48,011 nucleotides of DNA from Sporisorium sorghi (GCA_023212695.1 JALCCG010000167.1:1-48011), one strand, 5' to 3'; counted from the first letter of the stretch, positions 20,693 to 31,777 are shown. The notes: a model not told the origin generated them from the letters alone. Translations and numbers: made by a program.

Positions 20693-21850
20693 CTTGACTG
20701 TACACTAGCGTCGGTGCGCTGAGGGACGAGGGAGATGGATAGGGGAAGGGGGATGGTTGGTGGAAGAAGAAGGTCAACGCGGGAGAAGGCGACGTTGGTG
20801 TATCTGACAGCAGCAGCAGCAGCGCTCAACGATGGCGGCGACGGCCAGCAGAAAGGAAAAGGAAAAGGAGAAAAAAAAAAAAAAAAAAAAGGAAAAAAAT
20901 AAATAAATTGTGGTTGCACAAGGGCAATGCAAAAGAGGACATGCTCGAAAACTGAGCACTTGAGGCTGAGCGGGAAAATGGAAGAGAGAGAGAGAAAAAA
21001 TTTTTTAGAGAGGCAGAAAGCGTCTGTCCAACGGCGAATGACAATCTCCAGAGGATCTGAAAATTTTCAGGCTTGCTCAGCGCAGTAAAAAAAAAAAAAT
21101 CCGGCTGGCCATGGGAATTCAATACAATTTGATCAAGGCGAGGTCCGTTCGAGTGCTCTGTCCAAGTGCCTCTGGAGAGCAACCAATACAAGCCTTGAAT
21201 TTCCAGCACACACACCAACCCAGCGTCGGACACTGGTGAGCTGCCCGAATCTCACTTCAAATACAAAAAAGAGGGCCTTTGCGCGCACAACGGTCTGAGG
21301 GCGAGTTGGAAGATGAGACAGCTCACCAACCACTCTCGTCACCAGTAATTCTTTGCAGTCCCACCAGATGCGGAGCATAGCTTGATGGTCTTCGTCGTCC
21401 ATCAGAATGGCGGTGACCACGAATCAATAGCCATCATTCCGCTTGATCTCATCACTTTGACAGGGGCTTGGGCATGACATCTGTTGATTGTGTGGCAAAC
21501 ATTGCTGAATCCGAAGCGTTACATCTGTGCGCGCTTTGATCGATGATGGATCGTAGAATGCGCGCGCCGTTGCCGCAGCTGATAGCGAGTAAATTCTGCC
21601 AAATGTCGCGCGAGTGTGATCCTCGATCTGCTTCATCGGGTTCGGTTCAAAATCTGAAATCGGGGGTTTTCTTGGAATTCCTGTCAAGAAAGCATGCGTG
21701 TGTGGCCTTTTCGCAAGTGTTACTTTTGCGTGGTGGCACGACTCAGGCACACAGCGGAGAGTGTTGCTTTCCTCTTGATCCGTCACTCGAACCTTGCCTC
21801 CCACAGACCACCTTCTTCCTACAGCATCGTCTCCGCTCCTCCATAACGAC
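20693..21850. promoter_or_regulatory. Divergent EF2/RNA1 intergenic region
   Basis: About 1.16 kb between the EF2 start codon and RNA1. It holds a CAG-type short repeat near 20810-20822, an A-rich run of about 20 (near 20871-20890), a second A-run near 21087-21099 and a short GA repeat near 20983. No open frame here resembles a known protein. Promoters for both genes must lie inside; I cannot place a TATA box with confidence. Confidence 0.5.
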
Positions 21851-23023
21851 ATGTCAAACGAGTCCAAAATCTTCTCCCTCGTCGGTCAGGGCCTCAAGCT
21901 CGACACCAAGGCCGACATTCAGCCTCATCTCGAGAAGCTCGAGCAGATCGCCGACCTCGAAGAAGTCCACCTTGGAGGCAACACGCTCGGTGTCGAGGCA
22001 TGCCAAGCACTCGCCGATGTCTTGAAGACAAAAAAGACGCTCAAGGTGGCCGGCTTTGCCGACATCTTTACAGGACGACTCATCTCCGAGATTCCAGATG
22101 CTCTTCGAGCACTTTGCGACGCTCTCACGGACCACACTAGCCTCGTAGAGCTCGACCTGTCGGACAATGCATTCGGCGGACGATCGGCTGAGCCCATGGT
22201 CAACTTCCTCAAGAACAACCACAGCTTCTCGGTGCTCAAGCTCAACAACAACGGTCTGGGCATTACGGGCGGTACCATTGTCGCCGAAGCGCTCTACGAA
22301 GCCGCACAGAACCTCAAGACCAAGGGCTTGGAGTCGAAACTGCGCACCGTCATCTGTGGACGCAACCGGCTCGAGAACGGCTCGGCGCCAGTGTGGGCCA
22401 AGGCATATGCGGCTCACGGTGGGCTGGTCGAGGTGCGCATGTTCCAGAACGGCATCCGAATGGAGGGTATCGAGGCCATCAGCAAGGGACTCGCTTCGTG
22501 TCCCAACCTCGAGGTGCTCGACCTGCAAGACAACACGGCGACGCTGCGAGGATCGCGTGCGATCGCCGCCTGCTTGCCCAAGTGGCCTAAGCTCAAGACG
22601 CTCAACCTCTCGGACTGCTTGCTCAAGCCCAAGGGTGGTGCGCTCGTGTTTGGCGCGCTCGCCAACGGCAGCAACCCGGCGCTCGAGACGATCCAGGTGC
22701 AGTACTGCGACCTCGACCGCAAGGTTCTCGATCAGTTGGGTAGCGCCATCGAGCTTCATCTGACCAAGCTCACCAAGCTCGACATCAACGGCAACTGGGC
22801 CGACGAGGAGGACGAGTGCATTGAAAAGATCAAGAGCGCCTTGGCCAAGCACGGACACGAGGATGCTTTGCTGGAGCTTGACGAGATGGACCCCGAAGGC
22901 GAGGAGAGCGACGACGAGGAGGAGGATGCCGACGAGGAACGAGCAGCCAAGCCAGCAGCTGCCGACGAGACCGACGAGCTTGCCGATGCACTTGCAAAGA
23001 CCTCGGTAACGCATGAGAAGTAG
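21851..23023 (+). CDS. RNA1: Ran GTPase-activating protein (RanGAP, RNA1)
   Basis: RanGAP stimulates GTP hydrolysis by Ran in the cytoplasm and so sets the direction of nuclear transport. The 390-residue product is a leucine-rich-repeat protein. Repeats with the LxLxxN pattern run from about residue 35 to 330 (for example LEEVHLGGNTLG, LVELDLSDNAFGG, FSVLKLNNNGLG, LEVLDLQDNTATLRG, LTKLDINGNW). The catalytic arginine is R76 in FADIFTGRLISEIP, matching the conserved finger of fission-yeast Rna1. The C-terminus is an acidic tail (around 345-375), also typical. I chose the ATG at 21851 (MSNESKIFSL), because the 19 codons upstream are not family-like. It is a single exon of normal length. Confidence 0.96.
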   Translation: MSNESKIFSLVGQGLKLDTKADIQPHLEKLEQIADLEEVHLGGNTLGVEACQALADVLKTKKTLKVAGFADIFTGRLISEIPDALRALCDALTDHTSLVELDLSDNAFGGRSAEPMVNFLKNNHSFSVLKLNNNGLGITGGTIVAEALYEAAQNLKTKGLESKLRTVICGRNRLENGSAPVWAKAYAAHGGLVEVRMFQNGIRMEGIEAISKGLASCPNLEVLDLQDNTATLRGSRAIAACLPKWPKLKTLNLSDCLLKPKGGALVFGALANGSNPALETIQVQYCDLDRKVLDQLGSAIELHLTKLTKLDINGNWADEEDECIEKIKSALAKHGHEDALLELDEMDPEGEESDDEEEDADEERAAKPAAADETDELADALAKTSVTHEK

Positions 23024-23537
23024 AACGCAGCATCACTGATCCACTCTGTACTTGTACCGCAATACACGCTTCTCAACTGACAAAGGGGTGTGTTGGGTCG
23101 CATAGCTGCTCTGTGTGATATCAAAGTGACTATCACTCACCTTTGAGTCTCAATCAATCTTTGCTGCTCTACTGGCGTGCCTGCTTTTCGTCAAAAATGA
23201 AAAGCATCGAGATATCACCGAGCTTATCCGGACCACCAAAAAAAAAAAAAAAAAAAGCATCTCAGCCGGTCAAGCGCTTGAAAATTTAGCGCCAGAAAAA
23301 GTTGGATTTTCGAGTGTGAAAGAGCGGGCGGTAGAGCAGTCTCAGCGAAGGATTCACATTCGAGTGCAACTGCGACCCCGCTTTCTCGCTTTCTCGCTTT
23401 GCCACAATCTCTCTCTCTCTCTGTTGAGCTGGAACGGGCCACTTTTTTTTTTTTTTTTTTTTTTTTGGTTGCGCAACACTCCTTTCCTTTCCATCTCGTT
23501 CACCACCATCCTCCATCATCATCCCGCTCATCCCACA
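23024..23537. promoter_or_regulatory. RNA1-PEX11 intergenic region with A19 and T24 tracts
   Basis: This 514-bp stretch includes the RNA1 3' UTR and the PEX11 promoter. An A19 run (23238-23256) and a T24 run (23443-23466) lie 186 bp apart, and a short (CT)n tract (about 23408-23422) sits between them. The T24 tract ends 71 bp before the PEX11 ATG. No TATA box is apparent. Confidence 0.6.
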
Positions 23538-24284
23538 ATGTCCGCACTCCAGCAAATCATTCTCCACCCTTACCTCTCGCAGCTCTTGCGATTCTGGTCC
23601 ACCACCGTCGGTAGGGACAAGACGTACCGAACCGTCCAGTATGCTGCGCGCTTCCTCGCCTGGTACGAATACCGCAAGGGTGCTACCAAGGAGACTGTCG
23701 CGCGCTTGACTGCGCTCAAGTCGCAGCTCGGTCTCAGCCGAAAGCTCATGCGTGTCGGCAAGTTCCTCGAGCACTTCCAGGCTGCGCTCAAGGCTACTAC
23801 CATCCAGGACCCTGTCGTTTCGTACGCTGCCATCGGCCGACAGCTCGGCTACGGGTTCTACCTCATCCTCGACACGCTCCAGTGGATCCATGGCGCCAAG
23901 GTGTACACGTTCGAGAAGGCGACTGCGGACAAGATTTCGAAGAATGCAGCTCGATTCTGGCTGCTCGGTCTCACTTTCTCTCTGGCTTCGGGGAGCTACA
24001 AGACTTATGTGTTGCAGCAGCGTGCTGCGAGTGCCAAGCGCCCGCGCGCTACGGCTGAGAAGGAGGCGGAGCGCAAGATCGAGCTGGCGCAGATTTCGAC
24101 CGAGCAGGCCGCAGTGCGCTACCAGATGACCCAGGACGCCCTCGACTGGCTCAACCCCGCCACGGGAGCCGGCTTCCTCAGCCTCGACGACGGCATCATC
24201 GGTCTCGCCGGCTGCGCTTCGTCCATTATGGGCGCACGCACTCAGTGGAGGGCAGTCAACGGCTCGGCTGCCAAGTCCAAGTGA
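23538..24284 (+). CDS. PEX11: Peroxisomal membrane protein PEX11
   Basis: Pex11 binds and elongates the peroxisomal membrane and promotes organelle division. The 248-residue product has the expected layout. Amphipathic N-terminal helices come first (LRFWSTTVGRDKTYRTVQYAARFLAWY), then KSQLGLSRKLMRVGKFLEHF, a central hydrophobic part (GYGFYLILDTLQWIHGAKV), and a second one (ARFWLLGLTFSLASGSYKTY). A Lys/Glu/Arg helix and a final hydrophobic segment (DDGIIGLAGCASSIMGARTQW) follow. The YRTVQYAARFL and LSRKLMRVGKFLE blocks are family hallmarks. The start at 23538 gives MSALQQIILHP, in keeping with fungal homologues; the open frame upstream is leader sequence containing the T24 tract. It is a single exon and converges with the Zn2Cys6 gene. 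Confidence 0.95.
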   Translation: MSALQQIILHPYLSQLLRFWSTTVGRDKTYRTVQYAARFLAWYEYRKGATKETVARLTALKSQLGLSRKLMRVGKFLEHFQAALKATTIQDPVVSYAAIGRQLGYGFYLILDTLQWIHGAKVYTFEKATADKISKNAARFWLLGLTFSLASGSYKTYVLQQRAASAKRPRATAEKEAERKIELAQISTEQAAVRYQMTQDALDWLNPATGAGFLSLDDGIIGLAGCASSIMGARTQWRAVNGSAAKSK

Positions 24285-24505
24285 AGTGGCGCCTAAAAGG
24301 TCGACCTTGCTACATCCGCTCTCCGCTTTCGATGTAAAATTTGCTGATACGAATATCACCTGCGCCTTTTCTTACGATCCGCTCGAATGATGCCGACGAA
24401 ACGCCACCAAGCACCTCACGACACACACTCACTTGCTTTAGTCGACCAACACACGGCTTTTGCAGCGACACGGATATCGATTCAACAACACACTGAGCTT
24501 TGAAA

Positions 24506-24770
24506 CTACAAACTGAGCGGAACCTCGACGCGCCACTCCATGAGCATCTTGGCAAAGTCCATCGCCTGGCTCGAGTTGCCCATCCCCTCGAGATCCGGCT
24601 GTCCGATCAGATCCACGTCGAATTGCGGCATTGACGATGATGTCCCGCCGCCGCTGCTGCCGATGTCGAAGCTCGACATGTCAAAGTCGTCGAGCAGTTT
24701 GGGGTCGTATGTGAACGCGAGGCCTGGGGTTGGTTCGGTTGGAGCGAGTGCGGGTGGTTGCGGTGCACTC

Positions 24771-24806
<36 letters not shown>

Positions 24807-27250
24807 TCGGAGATGGGGATGGGGTGAGATGCGAAGGATGAGTCGAGCGGAGTGGTGCTCGTCGGCTGTTGCGTGGCAGAAGTGTCGAGTGCGAGTAGAG
24901 AATACGAAGGCTGCGTTGATGCCGCCTGCTCCGTATCCTCGGACACATCCTGCAGCAGCTTCTGCAGCCATTCGGGTATGACATTCTCCAACTGCAGCAG
25001 ATTCTGACGGAACGAGCGCCAGTAGCCATCGTTGAGCAAAATATCCAGCACCTGACAAGTGGCGTGCCATCGATGGCGCAGCGCTGCATTATCCAGCACC
25101 GGCGAACCGTCGCCCGCCTCACCAGTTTCCGCAGCATCGACACCCGCACCAGCGACAGCCCCCACCTGCAACCGATGCCTTTTCTCCTCCAACCCCAGCA
25201 GCAACCTCAGCAGCTGCACGCACAGCTTCGTCGTGCTCGACAGCACGTCCATCGGCACCTTTTCCAGCGCCGCCGTGATCTTCCTCCGCGTCATCAACCT
25301 CGACAGTCCACTGACGTTCACCGGCTCCTCTGTGAAAAACAGATCCAGCAACAGCACCAGACACGCACGCAGCGTCTGGAGCGTGCTGAGGTAGCAATTA
25401 TCCAGCCGCGTGCAGATGTCGCTCACCTTGTCCTGGATGTCGAGCATGTGGCCTGCCATGTACATCAGGCTTCCGTGCGGGCGCGTTGCTTCCGAGACCA
25501 GCGGCATGTGCAGTGCTAGAAAGAGGTAGAACAGGCGCTGATGGAGCAGCCAGCGTTCGACATCGACCAAACCGATCACGTCGTAGCGCGCCTCGAGCGA
25601 GTAGTGCGCCGGGAACGCCGCGACGAGCGACTGGAACATCTGGTCCATCGCATCGCGCTGCTGCACCGACAGCCGCTGGCCGAACACCGCTGCAAGCCCC
25701 CAGCCTAGCGCCGAGTCCGGCCCGTCGTCGAGCGCCGACTCGGCGTTCACCTCGTCCACCAAAGTCCGCGTCATGATCGCAAAGTCGATCGTGGCGTACG
25801 AGTAGCTCACGTGCGTCCACGTCGAACGCAGATGCGAACGCGGACACGGCACCAGCAGCAGCTCGTCGTCGAACAGATTGAGCGGCTGGCGCGTGTTGAA
25901 CTGCAGCGACGCAATGCGGTACGTACGGCTCTTGTTGGACTGGCCCCAATCGCGCCGGACGAGCGCCCACCAGCAGCGCACCGCCATCTCGGCCGTGATC
26001 ACCTGCGACGAGGTGGCAAGTGGGCTGTGCAGCCGCTCAAGCGAGCCGATGCGGTGGATGCGCATGCGCATCGCCGACCGGATCGCACAGTCTGCCAGGG
26101 TTTCGAGGAATGTTGAGGAGCCCTTGCCGCACGCGAGCATCAACACGGCGGTTTGCAGCTCGGGGACGCTGCCAAAGGTAAAGTTGACGTTGAAGCGCTG
26201 GATGCGCTTGACGAGGGCGAAGATCTTGCGCTGGCGGTGGCGGATCTCTTTTTGGCCGAGCGGCTCGACTTGGCTGCTTGTGCTCGTACTCGTGCTCGTC
26301 GCTGCTCTGCCCCACGTATACGTCCGATCGAGCGGCGCAAACCGCAGCGCAGCAAACACCGCCATGAGCGCCGTCGTGATCGTGCCGAAATTATACCGAT
26401 CGCGCTGCTCAAACTCGGCATCGCTCAGCAACTCGGTCACGACCACCTGCACCGTCGGAACATGCACCACGTTGCCATGCAGCGAATGCAGCCGTTGCAC
26501 ATACACGTCGTGGATCAGATGCAGTGTCTGCGGCAAGCTCGGCAGTGCTGCGCGGATATCTCGGATCAGCGCAGACCGCTCGGCGACAGGCATGGCGCGC
26601 CACTCGGCGTAGACGTCTTTGAGCGCAAACGGACACCGGAAGGGCGGGGCACTCGAGATGCGCATCAGGTGGTTGGCCTCGAGCATCTGCAGCCGGTCGT
26701 CTGGGTGGTCGCCGTCGTCGCTACCCGAGTCGGAGTCGGAGTCGATCGAGCTGGCGTCGTCCGAGTCTGAATGATGAGCACGCTTGTGTCCGTGGTGCGA
26801 GACCGAGACCGCAGCCGTCGGCGCACCTTTGACCTGCGTCGTCGAGTGCCCACCAAACTCGTGCGTCGACAACGACGTGTTCGGCGTCACCACCCTCCCC
26901 GAGCCACTCGACGGCGTGTAGCCATTCTCGCTGTGATGCGATGCCGACACCATCGACTGCTCCGCCCACGCACGCGTAGACGACGACAACGCCGCATCGA
27001 CGCTGCTCGGCGCGGGCTGCGATGCGACGGCAACACGACTCTTGCGCTTGGGGAACGGGCGTTTGTTCTTGGCGCGCTTCTTGCGCAGTTCGCGCCTACA
27101 CTCGTGCTCGGCGCCTTTCGAAATGCACTGGTTGCAAGGCTCGAGCCGGTCGCATTTGATCTTGCGCTCGCGACACTGGATGCACGAGCGGTTCAGTGTG
27201 CGCGGTTTGCTGGCGTTGCCAGCGACGGTGGTGGCGGTGATTTCGACCAT
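24506..27250 (-). CDS. Zn2Cys6 fungal transcription factor
   Basis: A fungus-specific binuclear zinc cluster regulator, 914 residues. The DNA-binding cluster is C23-x2-C26-x6-C33-x5-C39-x2-C42-x8-C51, followed at once by a strongly basic linker (RRELRKKRAKNKRPFPKRK). A Ser-rich and then acidic segment (DSDDASSIDSDSDSGSDDGD) comes next. From about residue 240 to 700 there is a helical middle-homology region of the fungal_trans type. It contains the typical tract where a substituted W-W follows an ITAEMAVRCWWALVRRDW segment, then RTYRIASLQFNTRQPLNLFDDE. Near the C-terminus a (CAG)n DNA tract encodes about 13 consecutive alanines, and the last ~70 residues are acidic/hydrophobic, like an activation domain. 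I chose the ATG at 27250 because the frame further upstream has only a non-ATG start. Target genes are unknown. Confidence 0.88.
24771..24805. repeat. (CAG)n trinucleotide repeat encoding poly-alanine
   Basis: About eleven uninterrupted CAG units on the plus strand. In the Zn2Cys6 gene on the minus strand they read as GCT/GCC-type alanine codons and make a poly-Ala run between the middle domain and the acidic C-terminus. Length variation between strains is likely. Confidence 0.85.
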
Positions 27251-27854
27251 GGTTGATGGAACGCCGACTCGATGGTGGTCAGAAGGGAAGGCGCTAGCGT
27301 AGAGACATGTATACGTTCTCAGACAGCTCCCGCACAGGGTCCGGAGGAGGCACACATCGGCAACGTGATCCCGGCCCTGCTGCTCACTCAGCTTGAAAGC
27401 GATAAACTCCGAGACCCCAATCCCTCGCGGAGTCCGATCCTGAAACAAGGTTGAGAGCCGCACCACGAGCAGAGCAGCGAGCATGTGCTTGTTGGTGTCT
27501 TTGCGAGCCGAACGCGCGCGCACGTCAAAAGCATGCTGCTGGCTGTCAATTTTAGCCGCCGACTTATTTCCGGCGTCAACTTATTGCCGAGATGGCGCGA
27601 TGGTGGCGCTTTCTGCATGCGCGGCCGGAGGGTGAAAGATAGGCTCCCGTAGAGCGGTCGTCCTTCTTTGCGTTGGTCATGGGCCGATCGTGAGACTTCT
27701 CATACAGACAATTGAGGCTCCAAGGCCGACCACACGAGCGCTGGAGAGATAGTCATCACTCACGCCAGCGACACTGAGTCGTGGACATAGCTTTCGCATC
27801 GCATCAAGCATGAACTTGCACAATCTATTCCCTATTGCATCGCCCGGCGGCGGA
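27251..27854. other. Intergenic region between Zn2Cys6 gene and NAN1
   Basis: About 600 bp holding the promoter and 5' leader of the Zn2Cys6 gene and the 3' UTR of NAN1. I see only short open frames without known features and no clear promoter motif. Confidence 0.45.
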
Positions 27855-30800
27855 TCACATTTTGCGCTTCCTAGAAGACTTTGAAGGCAACGCGCCATCC
27901 AAGACACCTGTCTTTTGCGGAGTGCTGACGCTCTCCTTGGGCGTCGACGACGCTCCACCGTTGACCAGCGCCTTTTTCACCGGCGTCGCCGCCGCGCCGT
28001 TCACCTTGACCGCTTTAGCATCCGAGTCGCTGCCGCCGTCCACGAGGATCTGACTCTTGAACAGCTCAACCAGCTCGTCCGTGTCGGCGAGCAACACGTC
28101 CGACACACCCCGTTCCTGCTGCACTGCCGCGGCGTCTACCTTGTCGCTCGTCACGGCGCCAGCCTTCTCCGGATCCGCAGTGACAGTGGCTCGCGACGCT
28201 GCGTCTGTCGCGGCTGCCTGTGTCGCAGGACTGGCCGCGGCGGGCAACATCTTGGCCAGGAACGCGTCGAACAGCAGCGTGACAGGCGGCAACAGGTGCG
28301 GAGCCGTCGAGAAGAGCGATGCCACGCCTGAACCCACACCGCCCGCGCCGTCGGCGGCGGCTTTGAGCGCTCGGCCACCGTCGTCATCGTCGTCGTCCTG
28401 AGCACCCAAGCGCGCATCGTGGAAGGTAGAGGGGCCGAACAGATCGTCGAACAGCGTCTTGCGCACGTTCGAGATGCCGCGGATGCTCTCGGCCGTAGCA
28501 CCAGCAGCAGCGGCGGCGATCCTCGAGCCAGAGGCTGAAGAGGACGAGGAAAAGGCGACGAGGTCCAGCTCCTTGCTGATGGCGACAAAGTCTTGTGCCT
28601 GAGGTGCGATGCCAGCGGGCTGGGGGACGGGTGCGACGCAGGTGAGTGCGGTGCGGAAGACCGCCCTGCCCGCCGTCGAGCCTGCCCTGTTGCTCGTGGC
28701 CGAAGAAGTGTGGGCAGAGGAAGAGGCGATTTCGCGATCCGAGACGAGCGACACCGGCTCCACGACCGTCTTGACCTGCTGTCTAACAGACTTGACGTCA
28801 CCGGCATCGTCGGCACCGTCGGCATGACTCGACGAAACCAGCGTAAAGATAGATCGCTCCTGCGCATCCGCCGTGCCACTCCTGCCAGAGCCAGGCAACA
28901 ACAGCTTCGCCTCCAACCCCACATCAACACCTTTCCTCGAAACCTGTCGCGACAAGATCAAGTCCCACACAAGCACCGTCTTGGCCGTCGCTACACCCAA
29001 ATAACGACCCGAGAACGCCAAGCTCCCCACACCCTGCGCCAGCTCCGGCGCCGAGATCACCATCGACATGAGGTTGCTCTCGGGGCTCCACAGCGTCACC
29101 GACCCTGCCTGCCCCACGGCCAAAATCGAGCCGTCCGCCGAAAACGCAGCGGTGGTGGGCGTGTGCTCGCGGTAGCCAAACACGGAGCGGCACGCCCAGT
29201 AGCTCTCGAGCTTGCCAGACTTGAGCTTGCGCGAAGCGAGGTGCCAGCTGCGCACCTTGCCGTCGGCAGCGGTGGTGACGAGCAGCGCCGAGCTGGGCGA
29301 AAAGGTGATTGAGGTGAGACGTCTGCCGTTGTGCGGGCGGTCGATGCGCGTGTTGAGTGTGTAGCGCCGGTTGAGCGGGTTCCAGCGCCAGAACTTGAGA
29401 CTCGACTCCGAGACGACTTCGACCTCGCCCGGGTTGTCGGCCAGGTTGCGGCTGTCGAACGTCACCATCCACTCGCCAGCTTCGGCAGTCTTGGACGAGA
29501 CAAAGGGCGAGAACACGACGCGTTCGACGCGCGTGGGCTCGATCTGCTCTTCATCGACACGCGAAACGCGGTTCGAGGGCGCCACCTCGAGCTCCATCGT
29601 GTTGGCATCCTTGACAGGATCGTAGAACTGCAGCGACGACGGGTGGCCGGCCAGGAGGACAACGTTGCGGCTGGCAGGGTGCACGGCGAGCGGCACGTGC
29701 GTGTCGGCGGGGATCGAGGCGCCCGGGAGGTGGCGCGAGGCATCGATCTTGATGCGCGTAAACGTTCGCGTGGACTTGAGGTTCATGGAAGAGACGAACG
29801 TGATACTGCCATCTGCAAGCGAGACAGCATACTCCTGCTCCCGTCCATCCAGCCCGTTGGCTACAGCGATCGCCGAGAGAGGGGCACCGAGACGCGGGAC
29901 AAACTCCTTCGACGCGGCATTGCCCGACGCGCCCAGATGCCAGACGACCAAAACACCTTCCTCACCTCCCGAAAGCAGATGCGCGCCGTTGGGCGAAAAG
30001 CAGAGCGACGAGACCGCGTGAGCGTGCCAATGAAGCACCGTCGAGGGAGCGTGCCTTTCCATGCCTTCGTCGTTCTCGCCCTTCGAAGGCGCCATGAAGC
30101 TGTGCTGCAGACAGTACCATACGCGGATGCGGCCAATCGAGTCGCCCGTGACGAGCCGGGTCGGGTCGGTCGGGTGGAAGGCCATGCAGGTCATGGCTTC
30201 GCGTTGTTGGTGGTGCGATCCCGGATGAGAAGAGATGAACCTGGTAAAGCCGGAAGAGAGATCGTTTGTTCGTGCAACCTGCACCTTGTCGTTGCCGACC
30301 ACAACGAGCCACTGGCCGTTGGGAGAGACGCCAATCGAGGTGGCCTCTCGCGTCTTTCCGATTCGCACCACTTGGGGGCGGACCGAAGCACCGCGCGAGA
30401 ACTTGGGCAGCCCTGCAGCAGTCTGAGCCTGCGCCGACAGATCCAGGCTGAACTGACCGATGATGCTGTTGAACGGCGCACCATTGTCGAGCGCAGTCAG
30501 GATCTCGGACATGTTCCTGGGCGCAGTCTCGGCGTCACGGTGGCGGAACTTTTTGAGAAGCACAAAGACGTTGTTCGGGTTGGAGGCGTGAGCAGCGATA
30601 CCAGAAATGGGCAGCTGCAAGTCAAAGCTCGAGAGCAGTACACCGTCCAAAAAGTCCCACACCTTGACCAGCCCATCCAGCGAGGCGGTGATCAGCTGCA
30701 GCGGATTGGAGGGGTTGATCATGATGGCGGTGATGGCGGCAATGTGCGAGCCGGGACCGCTGGAAAGCGTCGAGACGACCTGACCCGTGGTACGCGAGTA

Positions 30801-31172
30801 AATGCGGACCGAAGTCTTGGACACGGCGAAAAAGTAGTCGGCATCGCGAGTGAAGACGACAGGGAGACGCGAGACACGACCTTCGCTGATGGTTTGGAAA
30901 GGCGAGAACTCGAAGTGGCGTTCCTTGTTACTGTTTCTGCTCTTGCGGTTACGACTCTTGCTCGTGGTGGTGGTGGTGGTGGTGGTGGCGACATTGCTGG
31001 TGGATGCGTCGTTGTTCTGAGCTTGAGGCGGTGCTAGTGTAGCATCTGCTGCCGGTCGACGGGGCGCAGATGGAGCAGGAGCTGGAGCTGGTGCAGGTGC
31101 GGGTTGCGAGGGTGTTGTTGATGGCACCTGCACCGCCTTCTTTGCGGAGGACGAGGAGGCAGATCGTGCCAT
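27855..31172 (-). CDS. NAN1: NAN1/UTP17 (WDR75-like) U3 snoRNP WD-repeat protein
   Basis: Nan1/Utp17 belongs to the t-UTP part of the small-subunit processome, which links Pol I transcription with early 18S pre-rRNA processing in the nucleolus. The 1105-residue product starts with a low-complexity Ser/Pro/Ala/Thr segment and a basic NRKSRNSNKERHFEF stretch. It then has two WD40 propellers (~residues 100-720). Recognisable blades include ITASLDGLVKVWDFLDGVLL, VTGDSIGRIRVWYCLQHSF, LLSGGEEGVLVVWHLGASG and LVTTAADGKVRSWHLASRK. The FVLLKKFR piece and the overall order fit WDR75/Nan1. The C-terminal ~350 residues are Ala/Ser-rich with helical parts and end in KSSRKRKM, a likely nuclear signal. I chose the ATG at 31172; the 55 codons upstream are not conserved in character. 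Confidence 0.88.
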   Translation of the reverse strand: MARSASSSSAKKAVQVPSTTPSQPAPAPAPAPAPSAPRRPAADATLAPPQAQNNDASTSNVATTTTTTTTSKSRNRKSRNSNKERHFEFSPFQTISEGRVSRLPVVFTRDADYFFAVSKTSVRIYSRTTGQVVSTLSSGPGSHIAAITAIMINPSNPLQLITASLDGLVKVWDFLDGVLLSSFDLQLPISGIAAHASNPNNVFVLLKKFRHRDAETAPRNMSEILTALDNGAPFNSIIGQFSLDLSAQAQTAAGLPKFSRGASVRPQVVRIGKTREATSIGVSPNGQWLVVVGNDKVQVARTNDLSSGFTRFISSHPGSHHQQREAMTCMAFHPTDPTRLVTGDSIGRIRVWYCLQHSFMAPSKGENDEGMERHAPSTVLHWHAHAVSSLCFSPNGAHLLSGGEEGVLVVWHLGASGNAASKEFVPRLGAPLSAIAVANGLDGREQEYAVSLADGSITFVSSMNLKSTRTFTRIKIDASRHLPGASIPADTHVPLAVHPASRNVVLLAGHPSSLQFYDPVKDANTMELEVAPSNRVSRVDEEQIEPTRVERVVFSPFVSSKTAEAGEWMVTFDSRNLADNPGEVEVVSESSLKFWRWNPLNRRYTLNTRIDRPHNGRRLTSITFSPSSALLVTTAADGKVRSWHLASRKLKSGKLESYWACRSVFGYREHTPTTAAFSADGSILAVGQAGSVTLWSPESNLMSMVISAPELAQGVGSLAFSGRYLGVATAKTVLVWDLILSRQVSRKGVDVGLEAKLLLPGSGRSGTADAQERSIFTLVSSSHADGADDAGDVKSVRQQVKTVVEPVSLVSDREIASSSAHTSSATSNRAGSTAGRAVFRTALTCVAPVPQPAGIAPQAQDFVAISKELDLVAFSSSSSASGSRIAAAAAGATAESIRGISNVRKTLFDDLFGPSTFHDARLGAQDDDDDDGGRALKAAADGAGGVGSGVASLFSTAPHLLPPVTLLFDAFLAKMLPAAASPATQAAATDAASRATVTADPEKAGAVTSDKVDAAAVQQERGVSDVLLADTDELVELFKSQILVDGGSDSDAKAVKVNGAAATPVKKALVNGGASSTPKESVSTPQKTGVLDGALPSKSSRKRKM

Positions 31173-31777
31173 GTTGACAGCGAAGGGAAGCTGCTCTTGG
31201 CTGCAAGGAGCAGTGCTAGTGTCAAAGGCTGATCGATCCTTGTCGTCGTGGACGATGATGAAGGAAGTCTGTTCAATTTTGCTTTCGTTTTCTTCGTTTC
31301 TGTGAACCAAAAAAAAAAATCTCGTTTTCCAAGTCAAATCTCGGAATTCGGACTCAAAGAAAAGAAAGAAAAGAAAAAAAAAAAAGTCACTCAGCAGACT
31401 CGCAGAAGAAACACATTTTTTGGGTTCATTTTTTATCTCTCTTTTTCTTTTTTTCCTTTTTCTTTTTTACGTCGACTGACATCGTCAATCATTCGGAATA
31501 TTCTTTTTGCAACACTCCCAATTGGATAGACCCGCGTTCGAATCGGTTCCTGCGATGGGTTCAGACCCGAAACAAGGCAGCGAGAAAGAAAACGCACAGA
31601 AAAGGCTGTTCAAATTGATTTCATTTCGCACGAAAGCTGTCAAGGATAGGATGATGATGGAGCAAACAAAGACGGTGACCGATCGAAAAGCGACCGTGAT
31701 ACAAAGGCAGGCAGGGAATTCCAATGAGTGGCTGGGAAAAGTGAGAACAGAAGCAATCGCGTCGAGCAATTGACAGC
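31173..31777. other. Intergenic region between NAN1 and chitin synthase
   Basis: About 600 bp with the NAN1 promoter and the chitin synthase 3' UTR. It is rich in A and T runs (near 31307-31318, 31373-31384, 31439-31466). No gene is recognisable. Confidence 0.5.

Noticed and set aside
18771..20708. Long plus-strand open frame (645 codons) opposite EF2
   Set aside because: It is the antisense shadow of a GC-rich, codon-biased gene. Its product is a Leu/Gly/Asp/Val-rich repeat-like sequence without any domain.
27251..27523. N-terminal extension of the Zn2Cys6 protein
   Set aside because: The extended frame starts at GTG, not ATG. The zinc cluster normally lies near the N-terminus, which the ATG at 27250 gives.
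29331..31037. 568-codon plus-strand frame opposite NAN1
   Set aside because: Arg/Asp/Val-rich antisense shadow without domains. The minus-strand WD repeats are clear.
31530..31600. tRNA-like GCGTTCGAATC segment
   Set aside because: Only a T-loop-like string. No matching acceptor stem, D arm or anticodon arm could be built around it.
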